From: Trichuris trichiura
Lineage: Eukaryota; Nematoda; Enoplea; Trichinellida; Trichuridae
Length of the DNA stretch: 64,000 nt
Direction of reading: 5' to 3'
Assembly (NCBI GenBank): GCA_037903355.1
Contig: JBAJFE010000026.1
Span: 372,001-436,000 of the forward strand
Part shown: one piece after another, positions 1 through 12,539 of the stretch
How the letters are laid out: every line of letters begins with the position of its first letter
How positions within the stretch are numbered: position 1 is the stretch's first letter
Translations under genes and position numbers: made by a program
Notes under the pieces: model-generated
Told to the model about the DNA's origin: nothing
What the model saw: the letters and a program-made list of their open reading frames with translations, nothing else
Databases searched by the model: none

Positions 1-321
1 CAAAGTTGAAGATTCTTTAGCTGCAAAACTGTTAATTCGTGTTTTCATTGACTGTTCACTCATCAGCTTTTTCACCGACATTCGAGAAGCGATTCCATAT
101 TTTTTTCATTTCACGACGTGTTCAATTCTTGGTATCTCTTCCGCGTAAACAGTGCTTGAACGCTACAGAACTCTTACTAAGCTGTATTTTTTCGCCATTC
201 CACTCATACAGGGGAACTTCAGTCACCTTTACCGCTTTAAACAAACACAAATTCTTCGCCGTTTTTCTTTTCTGCTTCACCTGAATGTAGCAGCGAAGGA
301 GAACTTAAAAGTAGCTTTAAG
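1..321. repeat. Dispersed repeat, third copy of the RNA Pol I gene 3' flank
   Basis: This block is nearly identical to 6979-7299 and recognisably related to about 62745-62835. At both of those places it lies just downstream of RNA polymerase I largest-subunit sequence on the minus strand. Here the homology stops at about 321 and a different repeat begins. An 81-codon open frame inside it occurs in both left copies, but it is T-rich, has no recognisable domain and I do not consider it a gene. Confidence 0.7.
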
Positions 322-392
322 TTGAGTTGTTCTAGCGGTTGTATTGCATACAGCATACAGCAATTTGTAGAGCATTTTGTTGAGTTGTTGTA

Positions 393-2226
393 GTGCATAC
401 AGCAATTTACAACCACAAAAACCATAGCAACTAATAAAAGAATTGAAAGAGGCTTTGTTCTTAAAACAAATTTACTTTTTGATGTTCCGTCTTTAATGGG
501 GAACTAAATTACTGGTTTTCATGTTGGGTATACTTTACTTATTCTCCTTAGGAAAGTGAATGACAAAGTTGTGGTAGATTTCGTGAACGGTCGCTTTCAT
601 GGGCAACTATGGGCAACTATCAATCGTCTTTAAAAAAAACAAATTTAGGCTGGTTTTTCCAGGCAAACTACATTACACATGAAACACTACCAAATAACTG
701 CGATCATTAATCCATTATTGCACTATACAAAAAGATACGACGTATTGTTTTCTCATCTTTTCTTACCAAGTAGAGCTTTCTGGGCGGATTGTTGCTCGAC
801 ATTAACGCTGATTCAAAGGACCTTTGACAGGGCGCAATAAACCCTAAATCTCAACTTAATAAGAAAATATTAGCAACAATAATTACATGTCTAAATATAA
901 GTTGTGCTTTTACGGAAACGTTATATTCACAATAAAATAGAATCACGATTTAACAGTTTTTATCGTAAAGGATTTATATTCACAGCTATCCATTGTAGGT
1001 GGGAATTAACTGGTGAAACTTTGTTGAAATGTCAATTATTTTCCAGTTTCTGATTTGGCCATCGTTTAGACTCTGTTTAAACCCGTTGAAGATTGTATGT
1101 AGTGTGGTATGCTCTATGTTGGCACAAAATTGTCTTCGATAATTTTTTCTTCCTTCTTTTCTACCGTTTTGTTTCTGACATTTTGTTCCTTCTTTCTCTT
1201 TCCCTTCGTTCGCATTTTTCTACCTTATTCCTCTCCTTCTTCTTTAATACTTCTTTGTCGTTTCTTTTCTTCTTTCTCACCTTTCTCATGGTGCCTTCTA
1301 TGCTGCCTTTCCGTCTTTCATGTCATCCTGGTTTCTACGGCTTTCTTCTCCCATCGCTTCATTCTTGTCCACTTGCCACGATGAATTGTATTCATTTGCG
1401 TTTCGTTCATTATTCTTTTGTTCTTTCCTTACCTCAATTTTACTGTATTCTTAAAGTTTCGAGCAAACAGCACAGTTGTTCACTTTAACTGTTTGCTTCT
1501 ATGCTCATACCTTTTATACACCGCCAGCTTCAAAATGTTTAAAGAGAGCTTAAAGGATGAGCACTTTTGAAACTGGAAAACAATTCGCAATACCCACTTT
1601 TCTGAAAACATTTACTTTAAATCTAAAACTGAAAGAAATCTATCATTCTCTTCAATAACTAATCCACGCTATACGGTTTACGTGCGTTACTTTTCACGTT
1701 TAACTGCAAATGCATAACATTATCCCGACGATGACAAAATAGCGTTTCAAGTCAGAGTGACTCGCTTTCTTTTCACGCAATTCTCACATTCAGCCGCAGT
1801 CAACATGCCCCTTTCCTAGTTAAGCTAAACACACCTTTTTTTTCTAAATGAAACAAATTTACGCACATTTAAAATATGACGTCTCATTTTGACGTGCCTT
1901 CTTTTGACGCAAAAGTGAAAAGACGTTCCGTGTCTGTTTGGCCCACCTTTTTGTGACGCGAAACGGTTTCACGCAGCCTCCGGTAGCTTTCTCGCAGACA
2001 AAAAACTTGTCCACGCGCTCCGGAGGCCTCATCACTATTTTCAAAATTAGTGGCACCTGCTTTTCCTTTACCTACTGTACTATTAATCCAAAAACTAGCA
2101 TTTTATCGTATTTCCAGCTGTCCGTTGCTCGCACAAGCACTGAAAACTCGAAATGGCACTAACCGTAAGTACAGGGGCACTATATTAGCTAGTTGAAAGT
2201 TCCTGCATGCGCCCCTCAGAATATAC
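393..2226. repeat. Dispersed 1.8-kb repeat, copy 1 (partner at 21779-23518)
   Basis: The stretch aligns by eye along almost its whole length with 21779-23518 in the same orientation. A few indels separate the copies, for example an extra ~45 bp here near 935-985. It contains a T/C-rich segment at about 1100-1500 that creates long but meaningless open frames, and a cluster of TGACG motifs near 1876-1965. Its right end runs into the 455-bp satellite, and copy 2 includes one unit of that satellite. I see no gene or recognisable transposon protein in it. Confidence 0.75.
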
Positions 2227-4560
2227 AAGTGCGGCTCCATTGGAGCACCACCATCAAGACAATTGGCAGATTCCAAAGCTCCATAGCGGGACAGCACGGC
2301 CATCTGTTGGCTATACGCATTAAGGAATACGATTGTGCCCGCAACTTTCCATTTCGTTTCGGATGAAGCGATGGCGCAAAAAACTGCTTCCGTTCGCGCT
2401 CAGCCTTTCCTTATCCTTTTTCGCAGAAGAGTTTTGACGCGTCTGTAGCCGTCTCGAAAATAAAACCGTTCTCCTGCGAGCGTTTGAGGGCTAGTGACTA
2501 TTTTTGAAAATACTACTCCCTTCTTATCGTTAACCTACTGTACGAAAAATGTAAAACCAGAATGTTTTCATATCGCCAGCATCCCGTAGCCCAAACGATC
2601 TCGGAAAAATCCGAACTATGCTCTATATAAGTATGGGCCTATGATACTCCCTACTTAAACTACTTCGTCCATGCGCACCCAGGCTATACAAGAGCGGTTT
2701 TGGTCAAACACCACCCCACCCACCGAAACCTATAGCTTCCAGAAGCCAGAATAATGCAGAAATACGCTTATGCCGGCTGCGTTAGATTTGGATTCAAATG
2801 AAGCCATCGCGCAAAAAAAAGCGGCTCATTATAGTTCTGCGTTACCGTACCCATAACAGAGAACCGATACTGCGCTACTGAAGCGCTCTCGCGCACAAAA
2901 CACTAGTCGGGCGCGCAGAGGAAGGCCTATGAGTATTTTTGAAAAAAGTGGTACCTGCTTTTAGTACATCTACTGTACGAAGAAAGTCATTTCTCCTATT
3001 TCCAGCCTCCCGTGGCTCGAAAAGTCCGAATGCTGCTCTCCATAAGTATAGGAACATAATACTCGCTACGTAAACTTGTTCGTCCATGCGCGGCCAGTGT
3101 ATAGAAGAGCGTCTTTCGTCGATCACCGCGACAAACGAAACTTACAGCTTCCAAAGCCTCCATCCGAGTCAGAGCATCCAATTAACAGCAAGAAGGATGC
3201 ACCGAACACGCTTTTGAGCACTCCTCTCGATTTAGTTTCAAATGAAGCCATCGAGCAGAAGAACAGGCTCCCTATCGGTCCGCGTATCAAATCCCACTCC
3301 GCAAGAAAGCTACAGCGCTACTACAGCCCTCTAGCTCACAAAAAACTTTTTCACCGCGCATGCGACGCCTAATTAGGAATTTTGAAAATACTGGTACCTG
3401 CTTTTCGTTCATCTACTGTATGAAGAATGTAAAAAGACACGCTTTCATGTTTTTGGTCTCCCGTTGCACAAACAAGATCAAAAAACAGGAATATGGCTCT
3501 GCATAGGTATACGCGCATAATATTCAGCAGTTAAACTTCTTCATTACCGTGCCCCCAGGGCAAGGAAAAACAACTTCAGTCAAACACCGCCATCAGGAAG
3601 TCTAACAGCTTCTAAGACTCGTACGCGACTCAACACAGCTGTATAAAAGCTAGTACAGTGCATGATTTGGTTTCTGCGACCACTTTGCATTTCTGCTCAG
3701 ATGATGGGATCACGCGCAAAAACAGGGTGAGTTTCCCTCGGTGTTCCTGCTCCCACTTTGGTGGAGCATCATAGCGGTTCTACGGTTTTTTCACGGACGA
3801 AAGACTAATCCGGCGGGCAGCGGACAGCCTGCGAGTATTGTTGAAAATATCGATACCTGCGTTTTGTTCACCTACTGTACCAAGAATGTAAAAAAGAACC
3901 ATTTCTTGTTTTCGGCCGCGGATTGTCCAAAGGAGCGACGAAAAATCTCAACATTGGTCTCCATAAGTATAGCGACATAATATTCGCTAGCTAAAGTCCT
4001 TCCTCCATGCGCGCTGAATGTATAAAGGAGCGGCTTGCGTCGAACACCGCCAGAGGAACGAACGAAATCTACAGCTTCCAAAGTTTCTACGCGACCCAAA
4101 GTAGCTATTTAAAAAAAGGAATGATGCAGGAATACTTTTCTGCCCGCTGCTCTCTGTTTGGTTTCAAATGAAACCATCGCGCAGGAAAACAGTCTCGTTA
4201 CCGGTCGGCACTTCCGTTCCCATTCCGCAGGACCATTACAGGTCCACTGTAGCCACCTCGCGGAAAAAGATTTCTCCAACGCGCAGGGGACGGCCTGTGA
4301 GTATTTTTGAAGCTATCGCCACCTGCTTTTCGTTCATCTACTGTAGGAAAAATGTAAAAAGAGAAGTTTTTCATATTTTCGGCCTTTCGTTCATTACTTG
4401 GCCTCTGAAAACTAGGAATATGGCTCCGCTTAACTATAGGCGCATACTATTCGCCAGTTAAACTACGTCTTCTAGGTGCCTCCAGGTTTTAGAAGAGCAA
4501 CTTTAGACGATCGCGGCCATCAACAGATATAATGGCGTCGAGGAGTCGTACAGGAACCAA
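2030..4560. repeat. Diverged tandem satellite, about six units of ~455 bp
   Basis: A recurring landmark (GGTACCTGCTTTTCGTTCAT-like, followed by CTACTGTA and GAATGTAAAAA) appears near 2055, 2490, 2954, 3398, 3857 and 4321, so the spacing is about 440-465 bp. Between landmarks the order of other words is kept (CCATAAGTATAGG, TTCGTCCATGCG, GAACACCGCCA, TTTCAAATGAAGCCATCGCG). The units differ from each other by many substitutions, so this is an old array. One unit also occurs alone at about 23330-23518. Short open frames inside are not conserved between units. Confidence 0.75.
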
Positions 4561-4683
4561 CACAGCTCTCTTAAATATAGAACATTTCAGGATTATGTTT
4601 CTGGCGCTACTTTCCATATCGCATCGAAAGGGAAAGCGATCGCTCAGAAAAGCAGGCCGCTGTTGCTGAGCCTTTCGTTTCCC

Positions 4684-6440
4684 ATTCAGCTAAATGATCC
4701 TTGAAAGACGATCAAGGAAGACAGATTTTTAACAAATCTCACACTAACGATCACTGAAAAGAAACAGCGGAATGAAAACCATAACCGTAAACGGTCTTTC
4801 CAGATATCGGTACATTAGAGGAAAAGATAAGGGAATTAGGAAAGTCTCTTAAATCTATTTAAAGAACAAAAAGGTCACCCAATATCTACTCCATAATCTG
4901 AAGCGACAAACTCTTAGTTTCGGAGGACAAAGGTTAAAGCATCTTGTACGTAGTTGAATGCAGCTGTTCGAACCTTTATGCAGAAGAAACTGAGCTAAAC
5001 GTAAGTGAGCGATTCAAAGAAGATAAGAAACATTTAATCTGGTTAAAATTTACTCATTTGAGGAGCAATGTCTCGTCGGTTTAACACTCTGAGCATTATA
5101 ACAAAAAATTACATACGTACATTCATCATTAACAAAAATTCAGTCTGGAAGAATTACTAAACCGACGCGGCCAGTAAACAACCCAACCATGATCCCTCAT
5201 TATTGCTATTTTTGAAAATCATAAACGCTGATAAGAAAATTTTGCTGTGCGGAAAGAACTGCATCGCAAAATTGGGCTGTTCTACAGCATATGGAGAATC
5301 ACATTGAACATGAAAACGATTAGGGTCTCAGCTACAGGGTGAATAATTTGACCAATCAGTCAATGAGAAAAATGGAAACGTAAAGAATGGTTATAAGTTC
5401 GTACTCTAATAAATTGCAGCAAGACAAAGCCAACCCTTTTGTCCCTATACGCTGAAAACACTGTACTCTCCCGCCTAATTCACACTCTATCTGTCGGCAT
5501 TCTCTTCGAGGTTATTTGCTACGAGAACGAAATAAATTGCAGGCCGCAAACGTCACCGGAAGGCTTCCTTGTCGAATCAGGAACTCTTTCGCGTCACCTG
5601 TGTTTTCTTCTCTGCCGCGTCGGTTAATCCCTCATTTTTCTTTCACAGGTCAGGGAGCTCGACTGTGAGAATGCGGTGCGTACTCCAGTCTCCACACCGA
5701 TATAATAATTAGTTTGGTACTGTTAATGTGATTAATTTTAGCACCACTGAGGACGGGTCGCACGCGGCCTGAAACCTACGGAATCTTATTAAAAGTTTTG
5801 TATTTTAACGGGACGAATTCCGTAAGAAGAGACAATTGATACATCAAAAAATGGCATATTTAAATTATGAAATATTTGTATTACAAACAAGCGATTTTCA
5901 GGAGGAGAAAGCTTTTGCGCGAAATCTAGCATAAGCTTTGCTTCAGATGCGTAGCTGATCCTCCACTATTACTATCTCCGAGCCGTAACTACGGACTCTA
6001 TACAAGACGTATTAGTTGAAAGTTAATACAGCACAATGAATTTATTCTCGAAGAACTAAATTATCTCTGAAAGTCGTTGAAGGAAGGCGGACTTTCGACA
6101 AGCCTGATGGAACAGATCACTGATAAAAGATTCAGCCGTCGGCAGTTTTCTACAGAGGGGTGAACACCAATGCCTTACTTGATTCTTCCACGATATCGCT
6201 AGATTACGGGAAAGGTGAAACAACTGGGAAAGTCTCTTGAATTTCAATTAGAGTTCAAAAAGATCACCCAATATCTGTCCCATATTCTGAACCGACAACC
6301 CCTTAGTTTCGGGGGATAACCGCATGGCATTACGTACGAAATTGAATCCAGTTGCTCAGTGGGAACACTAGCACAGATTAATCTTGCGCTGAAGACGGGA
6401 ACCGTGCCCTCCTGAAAGCTGCGCTTAATGAAAGTTTTCA
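4684..6440. repeat. Two local repeat copies (about 4684-5010 and 6060-6440) with unassigned DNA between
   Basis: The words AAAGTCTCTT, AAAAAG.TCACCCAATATCT and CTTAGTTTCGG occur in the same order near 4845-4925 and again near 6225-6310, so the two stretches are diverged copies about 1.38 kb apart. The second continues into a hammerhead-like motif at 6389-6420 (CTGAAGA then GAAAGCT). The DNA between, about 5010-6050, is AT-rich and shows no supported gene. Confidence 0.5.
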
Positions 6441-7635
6441 CGGGATCGAAATTCCATACTTCAATTACGCAATAAGTACTTATAGTGTTATAGTTGTTCT
6501 ATAGAGAGTTATGGATCAGACCGACGAAAAAATATAGCATCGAATTGCACTATTTTTTTTAAAAGGACGAAGAAAAAGAAAAGAATTACAATCTTGTTAA
6601 AAGGTACGATAAGTTTAAAAACTTTAAACAAAACATAGGCATAACCAACAACATTCTTGCAACTTAGAAAGTTAACTATTGTAAAAAGAATTCTACGAGT
6701 TTTTTCAGCTGAAACATTACGCAAGAACTTAGCAATAATCGAAAGGCGGAGTATTAACTGCAGACTACTACGTAAACAATTTCGTAAGAAGCCTTGGATA
6801 ACGTAGAGCAACTATCAATGTCAAGCTTACCTTGATACGACATGGGACAGCTTGCGTTGAGTTACTCATCCTTCGTCTAAATGCACTGCGACCAAAACCG
6901 AATACCGATAAGAAAAGTATGCAGGTTCAGCTATCGACAACCTGACCGTATTTTGAAATTTTAAAATATTTAACGTGGCAAAGTTGAAGACTCTTTAGCT
7001 GCAAAACTGTTATTTCGTGTTTTCATTGACTGTTCACTCATCAGCTTTTTCACCGACATTCGAGAAGCGATTCCATATTTTTTTCATTCCACGACGTGTT
7101 CAATTCTTGGTATCTCTTCCGCGTAAACAGTGCTTGAACGCTACAGAACTCTTACTAAGCTGTATTTTTTCGCCATTCCACTCATACAGGGGAACTTCAG
7201 TCACCTTTACCGCTTTAAACGTACACAAATTCTCCGCCGTTTTTCTTTTCTGCTTCAGCTGAATGTAGCAGCGAAAGAGAAGTTAAAAGTAGCTTTAAGC
7301 TGACGGTTCAGGGTTTGTTTTCGCCCCAAAAGCTACGCTGGAAACTTGGACGGAGTTATAAAACAAAAGCCGACAAAGACTAAGAAGGGAAAAAAAAGTA
7401 ATGTCGTCGTGGTCGTGGTCGTCGTCGCCGTAATAGTGATTTCGGAAAATATTTATCCACAGGCGGCGCGTCCATTTTCTCAATCTTGCACGCAAAGAGA
7501 GCTCAGTAGGTGTAATGTGGTGTCAAATACTTCTGCTAAACAGACAGCGCTGTTCCCTGATAGTAACATCTGATCAATTGGATCAGGCTTGCAAACGTTG
7601 TTATTGACAGGTTCATATCAAGATTCGAACACTGT
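6441..7635. repeat. Duplicate of the 62.0-63.2 kb region (downstream flank of RNA Pol I gene)
   Basis: Diverged but collinear with about 62020-63219. Shared landmarks in order are GGATCAGAC..., AAACTTTAAACAAAA, a minus-strand FG-like exon remnant (about 6838-6950), CAAAGTTGA, and a GAAAAAAAAGTAAT.TCGTCGTGG block. A GTC/GTG trinucleotide run lies at about 7398-7434. The block is continuous with the decayed polymerase gene that follows, so the whole of 6.4-8.5 kb looks like one old segmental copy of the right edge of the window. Confidence 0.6.
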
Positions 7636-8510
7636 CTAATACGAAAGATACAGAATATCAAAGCATCCAGTACCAATGTGAGGCAATCGACCAATGACCA
7701 CTCCTGAAGGCGTATTTAAGAGGTCTTCAACATTCATAATGCATAATTTTGAACAATAGCTGTTACAGAGGTGCACATCGAATTACTATTGACTATTGCG
7801 TCTTTCATGAATGTCATAGTGCAGTGCTTCTCAACATGGGCCCTGGGGCCCCCCTGGGAGCCCTGGAGGATAATGGGGCAGGACATTGTCGCAATAAACG
7901 GTGGGCCCTTACAAGGCTTAGGGGCCCTGACATGGCCTAGGGGGGCCCTGGTGGGCCCTGACAAGGCCTAGGGGAGCCCTGGGGCAAAAAAGGTTGAGAA
8001 ACTATGCCATAGTGGTTTCAAATGTTATTTCTTGTAATGGAAATGTCGAAGTGTAGATGAAAGTTTTTTTGAAGGGTTGATACTTGCTGGTATGGGTCAT
8101 GTGACCAATAAATATTGTCAGATGCCTTAATCAACATCTATACCGTAACGGGCGAAAACAGACTTCATTTCCTTAATAGGAATAATTGGTTTCTCGTTGC
8201 TTTCGAAGCATTTTGCAAAAGAGAAAGCTGAACAATAGAACTGGCATCAGCATCAATGCCGCACGACTCTTGCATTGCGTGAATACGATTACATCTGATT
8301 CAAGTAAAGTCGAATATGTCGGGTTGATTAAAAAACAATTTGCAAAAAAGCGTACTTAAGTAAAACAGCAGTTCGTAAATGCACTCTCAAGTTGACTCTT
8401 TCGGTTGCCAGAATTCGCTTACCCTTCTCTTCTTAAGCGTGCATCGCTGGATTCCTTTCACCGATTGCACGGTACGCGTTTCTGCCAAAAGCCAAAAGCC
8501 CATTTTTTCT
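7636..8510 (-). pseudogene. RNA polymerase I largest subunit (RPA1), C-terminal part, decayed copy
   Basis: Read on the minus strand, this stretch matches the C-terminal exons of the intact copy at 63220-63994, with intron remnants still present. It is therefore an unprocessed duplicate, not a retrocopy. Recognisable pieces are SVKGIQRC, HMTHT.KYQPF and the terminal block VVIGRLPHIGTGCFDILY followed by a stop at 7636-7638. Frameshifts, a stop in place of the YGIDVD..RHLS motif and altered splice sites make it non-functional. A hAT-type element (7822-8006) interrupts it. The family is the catalytic core subunit of RNA polymerase I, which transcribes rRNA genes; this copy cannot supply it. Confidence 0.85.
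7822..8006. mobile_element. Short GC-rich hAT-type non-autonomous element (185 bp)
   Basis: The ends are CAGTGCTTCTCAAC and GTTGAGAAACTATG, an imperfect terminal inverted repeat of the CAG..TTCTCAAC kind seen in hAT elements. It is flanked by an 8-bp duplication with one mismatch (TCATAGTG at 7814-7821, CCATAGTG at 8007-8014). The matching site in the intact polymerase gene near 63395 is empty, which confirms both boundaries. The interior is unusually GC-rich, with repeated GGGCCC and CCTAGG words, and has no coding capacity. Confidence 0.85.
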
Positions 8511-8534
8511 TCGCTGAAGAACGTTGTGACTTAC

Positions 8535-10088
8535 AACCGCTGAAGACGGGTCTCGGTCGACCCGAAAGCTCCGGAGTTATTTAACACATTAAACGGGAAT
8601 TATTCCGTAATAAAACTTTTGTATTATAAAAACTGACAAAGACTAACAAGAGAAAAGTAGTGTCGTGGTCGTAATGTCTTGTCGCATGCAACAAATGCTC
8701 TATCTGCTTCGCTTCTTCAGCTCGTTCGCTGTTCAAGCTGATTTCCAACAACTTCTCTGAAAGTCACGGAAATTGATAAGATTCAGGTTTACTCAAAACA
8801 TGCTACTATTTGCACTGAGGAAATCGATGTTGCCTTGGTTTTTCACATGTTATGCTAATGTGCAGAGGAGAGAAGTTAAGGAGTCGTTTGCTTAAATTTT
8901 TGAGTAAAAAAAATTAGTAACACATCTAGGCAGCCAGTGATTATATCACCGCGGTGGCGAAACTCTGACCGCACTACTTTAACAGATAGTGAACTTCACT
9001 TCTCTTAATCCATAAGGGAAGGCTCAAACGAGTTTCACCAATAAATGAGACAGCAACAGCAGCACGATGATACAAAAGAAGCTACTGAACGATTGTACAG
9101 TGAAAGTTTTTCCCCTGTTGACTCATTGTTTAAAGACACTACATCGCATTTAACCGTTAGAGTTTTCCTTGTGTTATTTTGTTAGTTTTTTTCTCCGCAA
9201 AATAATCTACGTTAGATCTTGCACCCCAAAATATATGCTACGTTTTGCGTATGTGCGGAAGTGGTGCACCTGCCTTCTGAAACACGTATTGTAAAAAATT
9301 TGAATTCGAACTATCATGATTAGCAGGTTCAAGGTTGACTAAAGCTCTATTGTTTATGGCTTTTAACGGCAAAGAACCACTCAATACTCGACGGGAGAAA
9401 CAAAATTTCGTCAATGAATTCCAACTACTGTGTTGGAAACGATGTCAAATGAGCATCTGACTCGGTGACCCAAAATTACTAACAAACTTTTGTGTAATGA
9501 TGAAAATGTTTAACAATTTTGCAGATTTCAGGTAATTTTTTTGTGTCATCGTGAGAAAGATAAACTACGACGGTTGTGTGTAAGTAGACCACGATCTAGA
9601 CATTTTCACTACGAAAGTCAGTTTTCCCGACTGCAATTCAATTCTCATAAATAAATGTTCCAGACTTCTTGTTGCTGCCCACTCACTCGCAAGCAGTCGT
9701 CATTATTTAACCTGCCGACGATGGGATAAGAAGTTTTAATGTTTTCAAAATTACTTAGTCACGATAGATCGTCACATACTACCAATTGCGCTTCACAATA
9801 AATAAACTGAGAATAATCTATAAAAGCCAACCCAAACTATTATTCTAATAATTTCATCATCGATCAGTCAAACTACCATTTACAGGCTTTAGTTTGAATG
9901 ATCAAGTCCCTACACTGTGGGGCATGAAAAAAAATTCAAATGAAGAATTAAAGCATGGAATACCTATTAGAGTGTCCATTTCCGCATCCGGAAGATTCAG
10001 CGTGTCACTTACAGCCGATTTACCGCAGCTATCTAATGGACTGATCACTTTTCGCATTTTCTATTTGCCTAAATATAACATTTAATTT
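8535..10088. other. Gene-free AT-rich DNA starting with a hammerhead-like motif
   Basis: A hammerhead-like motif sits at 8540-8580: CTGAAGA, the stem GGGTC/GACCC, then GAAAGCTCC. It is followed by sequence related to the 62.87-63.0 kb block. The rest, to about 10088, separates two blocks of the polymerase pseudogene and probably contains more transposon debris. I see no supported gene. The 63-codon frame at 9894-10085 has no recognisable feature. Confidence 0.4.
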
Positions 10089-10089
10089 G

Positions 10090-10760
10090 AGCAACGAAGA
10101 ACGGTGGTGACAACAAACTTTTTTGGTCAGGATAATATCTTGAACACCTAATGCAAAGGCATGAAGTTGCAGGTAGGTAGTGAACAGGCGGGAAAAGCAA
10201 GAAAGAAATTGGCAAGCCACTTCTGGCCCAAAAAGCTGAAAAATGAAAGTTGAATCCTCAATTCAACCACTCAGCCGAATACAACCTCACAAACTGTTGT
10301 TCTAACCGCACGGATGCAAAGAAAATGTGAAAACTTTTACTTCGCCTATGCGCACAGAACACTCGGTTGCACCAACTAAATTTGTAGCCAGAAACGTCGC
10401 AGCCAAAACGCATACTGGTTGATAAAGCAAAAGCAGCTCCTCGTCGAGCTTATCTCTTCTCATTTTCTCGATGAAAGATAGGGGATACTGGTTCTTCTCT
10501 CGCGCGATAAGATATTATGAAGCGTACATTGGCGGAGGGTACTTCCAGGGAGAGCGATTAGCTTGCCATAGGGGCATCCTCGAATAGGTTTTTGTCCAAC
10601 AAGCCGCAAAGCAGTTGCCCTTGACACGCGACAACCCAACTTTCTTCCAAGTCAAATCCAGGCGTCTTCTATCACGCCTTTGATCAATTCTAAAAGCGTG
10701 CCCATCATTAAATAGAAACTTAGCATAAATTTTGCTACTTTTAACAATGGAACACTTAGG
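10090..10760 (-). pseudogene. RNA polymerase I largest subunit (RPA1), central part, decayed
   Basis: Two pieces on the minus strand recall the middle of RPA1. One is the GQLLCGLLDKN motif near 10600, where the family has a (G/N)ELLCGVLDK-type block. The other is FSRLFTTYLQLHAFALGVQD near 10140-10200, where the family has a FSRLFT.YLQ..GFT.GVED-type block. Their order and strand agree with the C-terminal block at 7636-8510, so both belong to one pseudogene split by later insertions. Reading frames change between the pieces and stops occur. The assignment rests on motif memory, not alignment. Confidence 0.6.
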
Positions 10761-10860
10761 GCTCCAAATGCTCCGAGGATTCGTAAGTACAAATAAGCGC
10801 TTTTTGCAGTTTCCGTAACAAATACATACACGAAAAAAACAGCATAGAAACATTGAATCA

Positions 10861-12100
10861 AGCAGCAGAGCTACCTGCGACGATATACGACTGATATATG
10901 TCTTTTATTGAAAGAATAATCTTGTTAACTTTGTATCGAGGGTACAGAACAGCGGTAGTGGCACGACAGAAACATGGCCAATTCGGCGACCCAAACCATT
11001 CCCGCCTCAGCCGTTTATATAGACCGCCGTTGCTACCTATTAAGGTGAATAACCGAGAAAGGACAGTAACCTATGAAAAGACAAAAGTCCAAGGAAGCAA
11101 TGGCGCACGAAGACAGCGAGCTCAAGCAGGGAGACCCACTGCAAACTGGACACGGTCCCGTAACAGGAGGGGGCACAGTCACACCGCCCTATGAGTAGTC
11201 TTAAGTTAATGCCAGGTAGGGACAACGATCTCGTGTTGTTGACATCAGCGGGGGCCTCTTCCAGCAGCTGGCACGGGCACAATGAGATTCTCCGTTTTTA
11301 CATTTACAAATGTTTTGGAACGACCAGTTACATTGAATGGGTGTTGGCAAGAGGGAATAATGCTTAGTAGCAGAGAAGATATCAGCTGAATAAAAAAAAG
11401 TTAGGCAACAGAAGTGCAACAAATCAAAGTAACTAACTTGTTTGCCGGTCGATAAGCATTCCCGGTGGCAGTAAATGTATTACCCCTACAATATAACCAA
11501 AGGGGCTTAGCAGCAAGTAATTGTTTTTCCATGAAGTAAATTCAAATAAAAAACACTGCCCTAACCAATGTATAGAATTATTAAGTTGGACAACCACCTG
11601 TCTCCAACGTAAGCAAGACCTGGGATATTAAGTGGTCCTGAATTAGCCCACAACCTGGCTTTCCATCCTTATAGCTAAATTAACAAAAAAGAGAAGGCGA
11701 GAATGAGAAAATGCAGTACACGTTGAGCGATGGCTAATTTTTATCGACTTCTTTTCCCTCTGCTTATTTAGGTCCAAAGTAATCATTTAAATATGTGGTC
11801 AAAGTCGAACCAAAGCAAAAAAGGTTGCTTCCAATTTAAGCAGTAATAGAATACAAATGATGATACTCGGGACACTGGTTACCGCTCGTTATAAATGGTA
11901 AAACAATTTCGTTCCTACAAATTAGCAGCACCCGATTAGAATGCAGTTTTCTGCTATCTTACGCTATTGCGTCACCGTTATTTCTTTACAGAAAACAGTA
12001 TCCGTTTTAGCACTTTCACCATTTCGAAATTTTGAAACCGTACTGGCCCTATCCTGAGCTTACTATTTCTTATTGCAATACAGTCAGCATTTTTTATTTG
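10861..12100. other. Intergenic stretch with nothing assignable
   Basis: I read both strands and found no conserved domain, RNA gene or clear transposon end. Short open frames at 10898-11194 (+) and 11040-11422 (-) overlap one another and lack domain-like patterns. Confidence 0.35.
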
Positions 12101-12262
12101 GACCTTTCGGAACGCTCTAGTTTTGTCATCAGTGAGATGAGGGAGTTTTTGACGGAACTGACGACAGAAGCAGAGCGTTCCGAAAGCTCTAAACAAAAAA
12201 GCTGACTGTATTGTCTTTGAATTTTTTCTAATAATCGCTCATCCATTCCCTGGTAGAGCAAT
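12100..12262 (+). mobile_element. Foldback element with hammerhead-like motif and covarying hairpin
   Basis: Inverted arms centre on about 12150. The left arm has the motif in antisense (12110-12133) and the right arm in sense (12158-12190: CTGACGA ... GTTCCGAAAGCTC), with outer words ATACAGTCAGC and GCTGACTGTAT. About 45 bp after the right motif comes the hairpin GCTC-ATCCATTCCCTGGTA-GAGC (12237-12259). The same two-part layout recurs at 12540-12860 and 44395-44487. Confidence 0.6.
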
Positions 12263-12539
12263 TGCTTCGACTAATTACAGATAGCAACACAGACAAAAGC
12301 GGCAAAAGTAGTAGAAGATCTAACAAACATGAAACAGGCGCCCGTTACAAAGCACCCGTGTTTATGTTAACACGGCTTTGTCATGGTTCTTTCTATGGAA
12401 TGAAATACGTTGTTTTGAATTTGAAAAACTGAGGTACATTAATACTTCGTAAGTAAAAATTTCTAACTTTTAATCTTTCTTATTACTCATGCTGCGCATT
12501 TGTAATCAGAAAAATGAGTGGTTTTTGTTAGAGCTTCTA

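Noticed and set aside
1093..1488. 131- and 91-codon open frames, also present at 22442-22836
   Set aside because: They lie in a T/C-rich part of a dispersed repeat, change frame between the two copies and encode only F/S/L-rich sequence.
7734..7971. Three overlapping open frames
   Set aside because: They are produced by the GC-rich hAT-type insertion at 7822-8006 inside a pseudogene.
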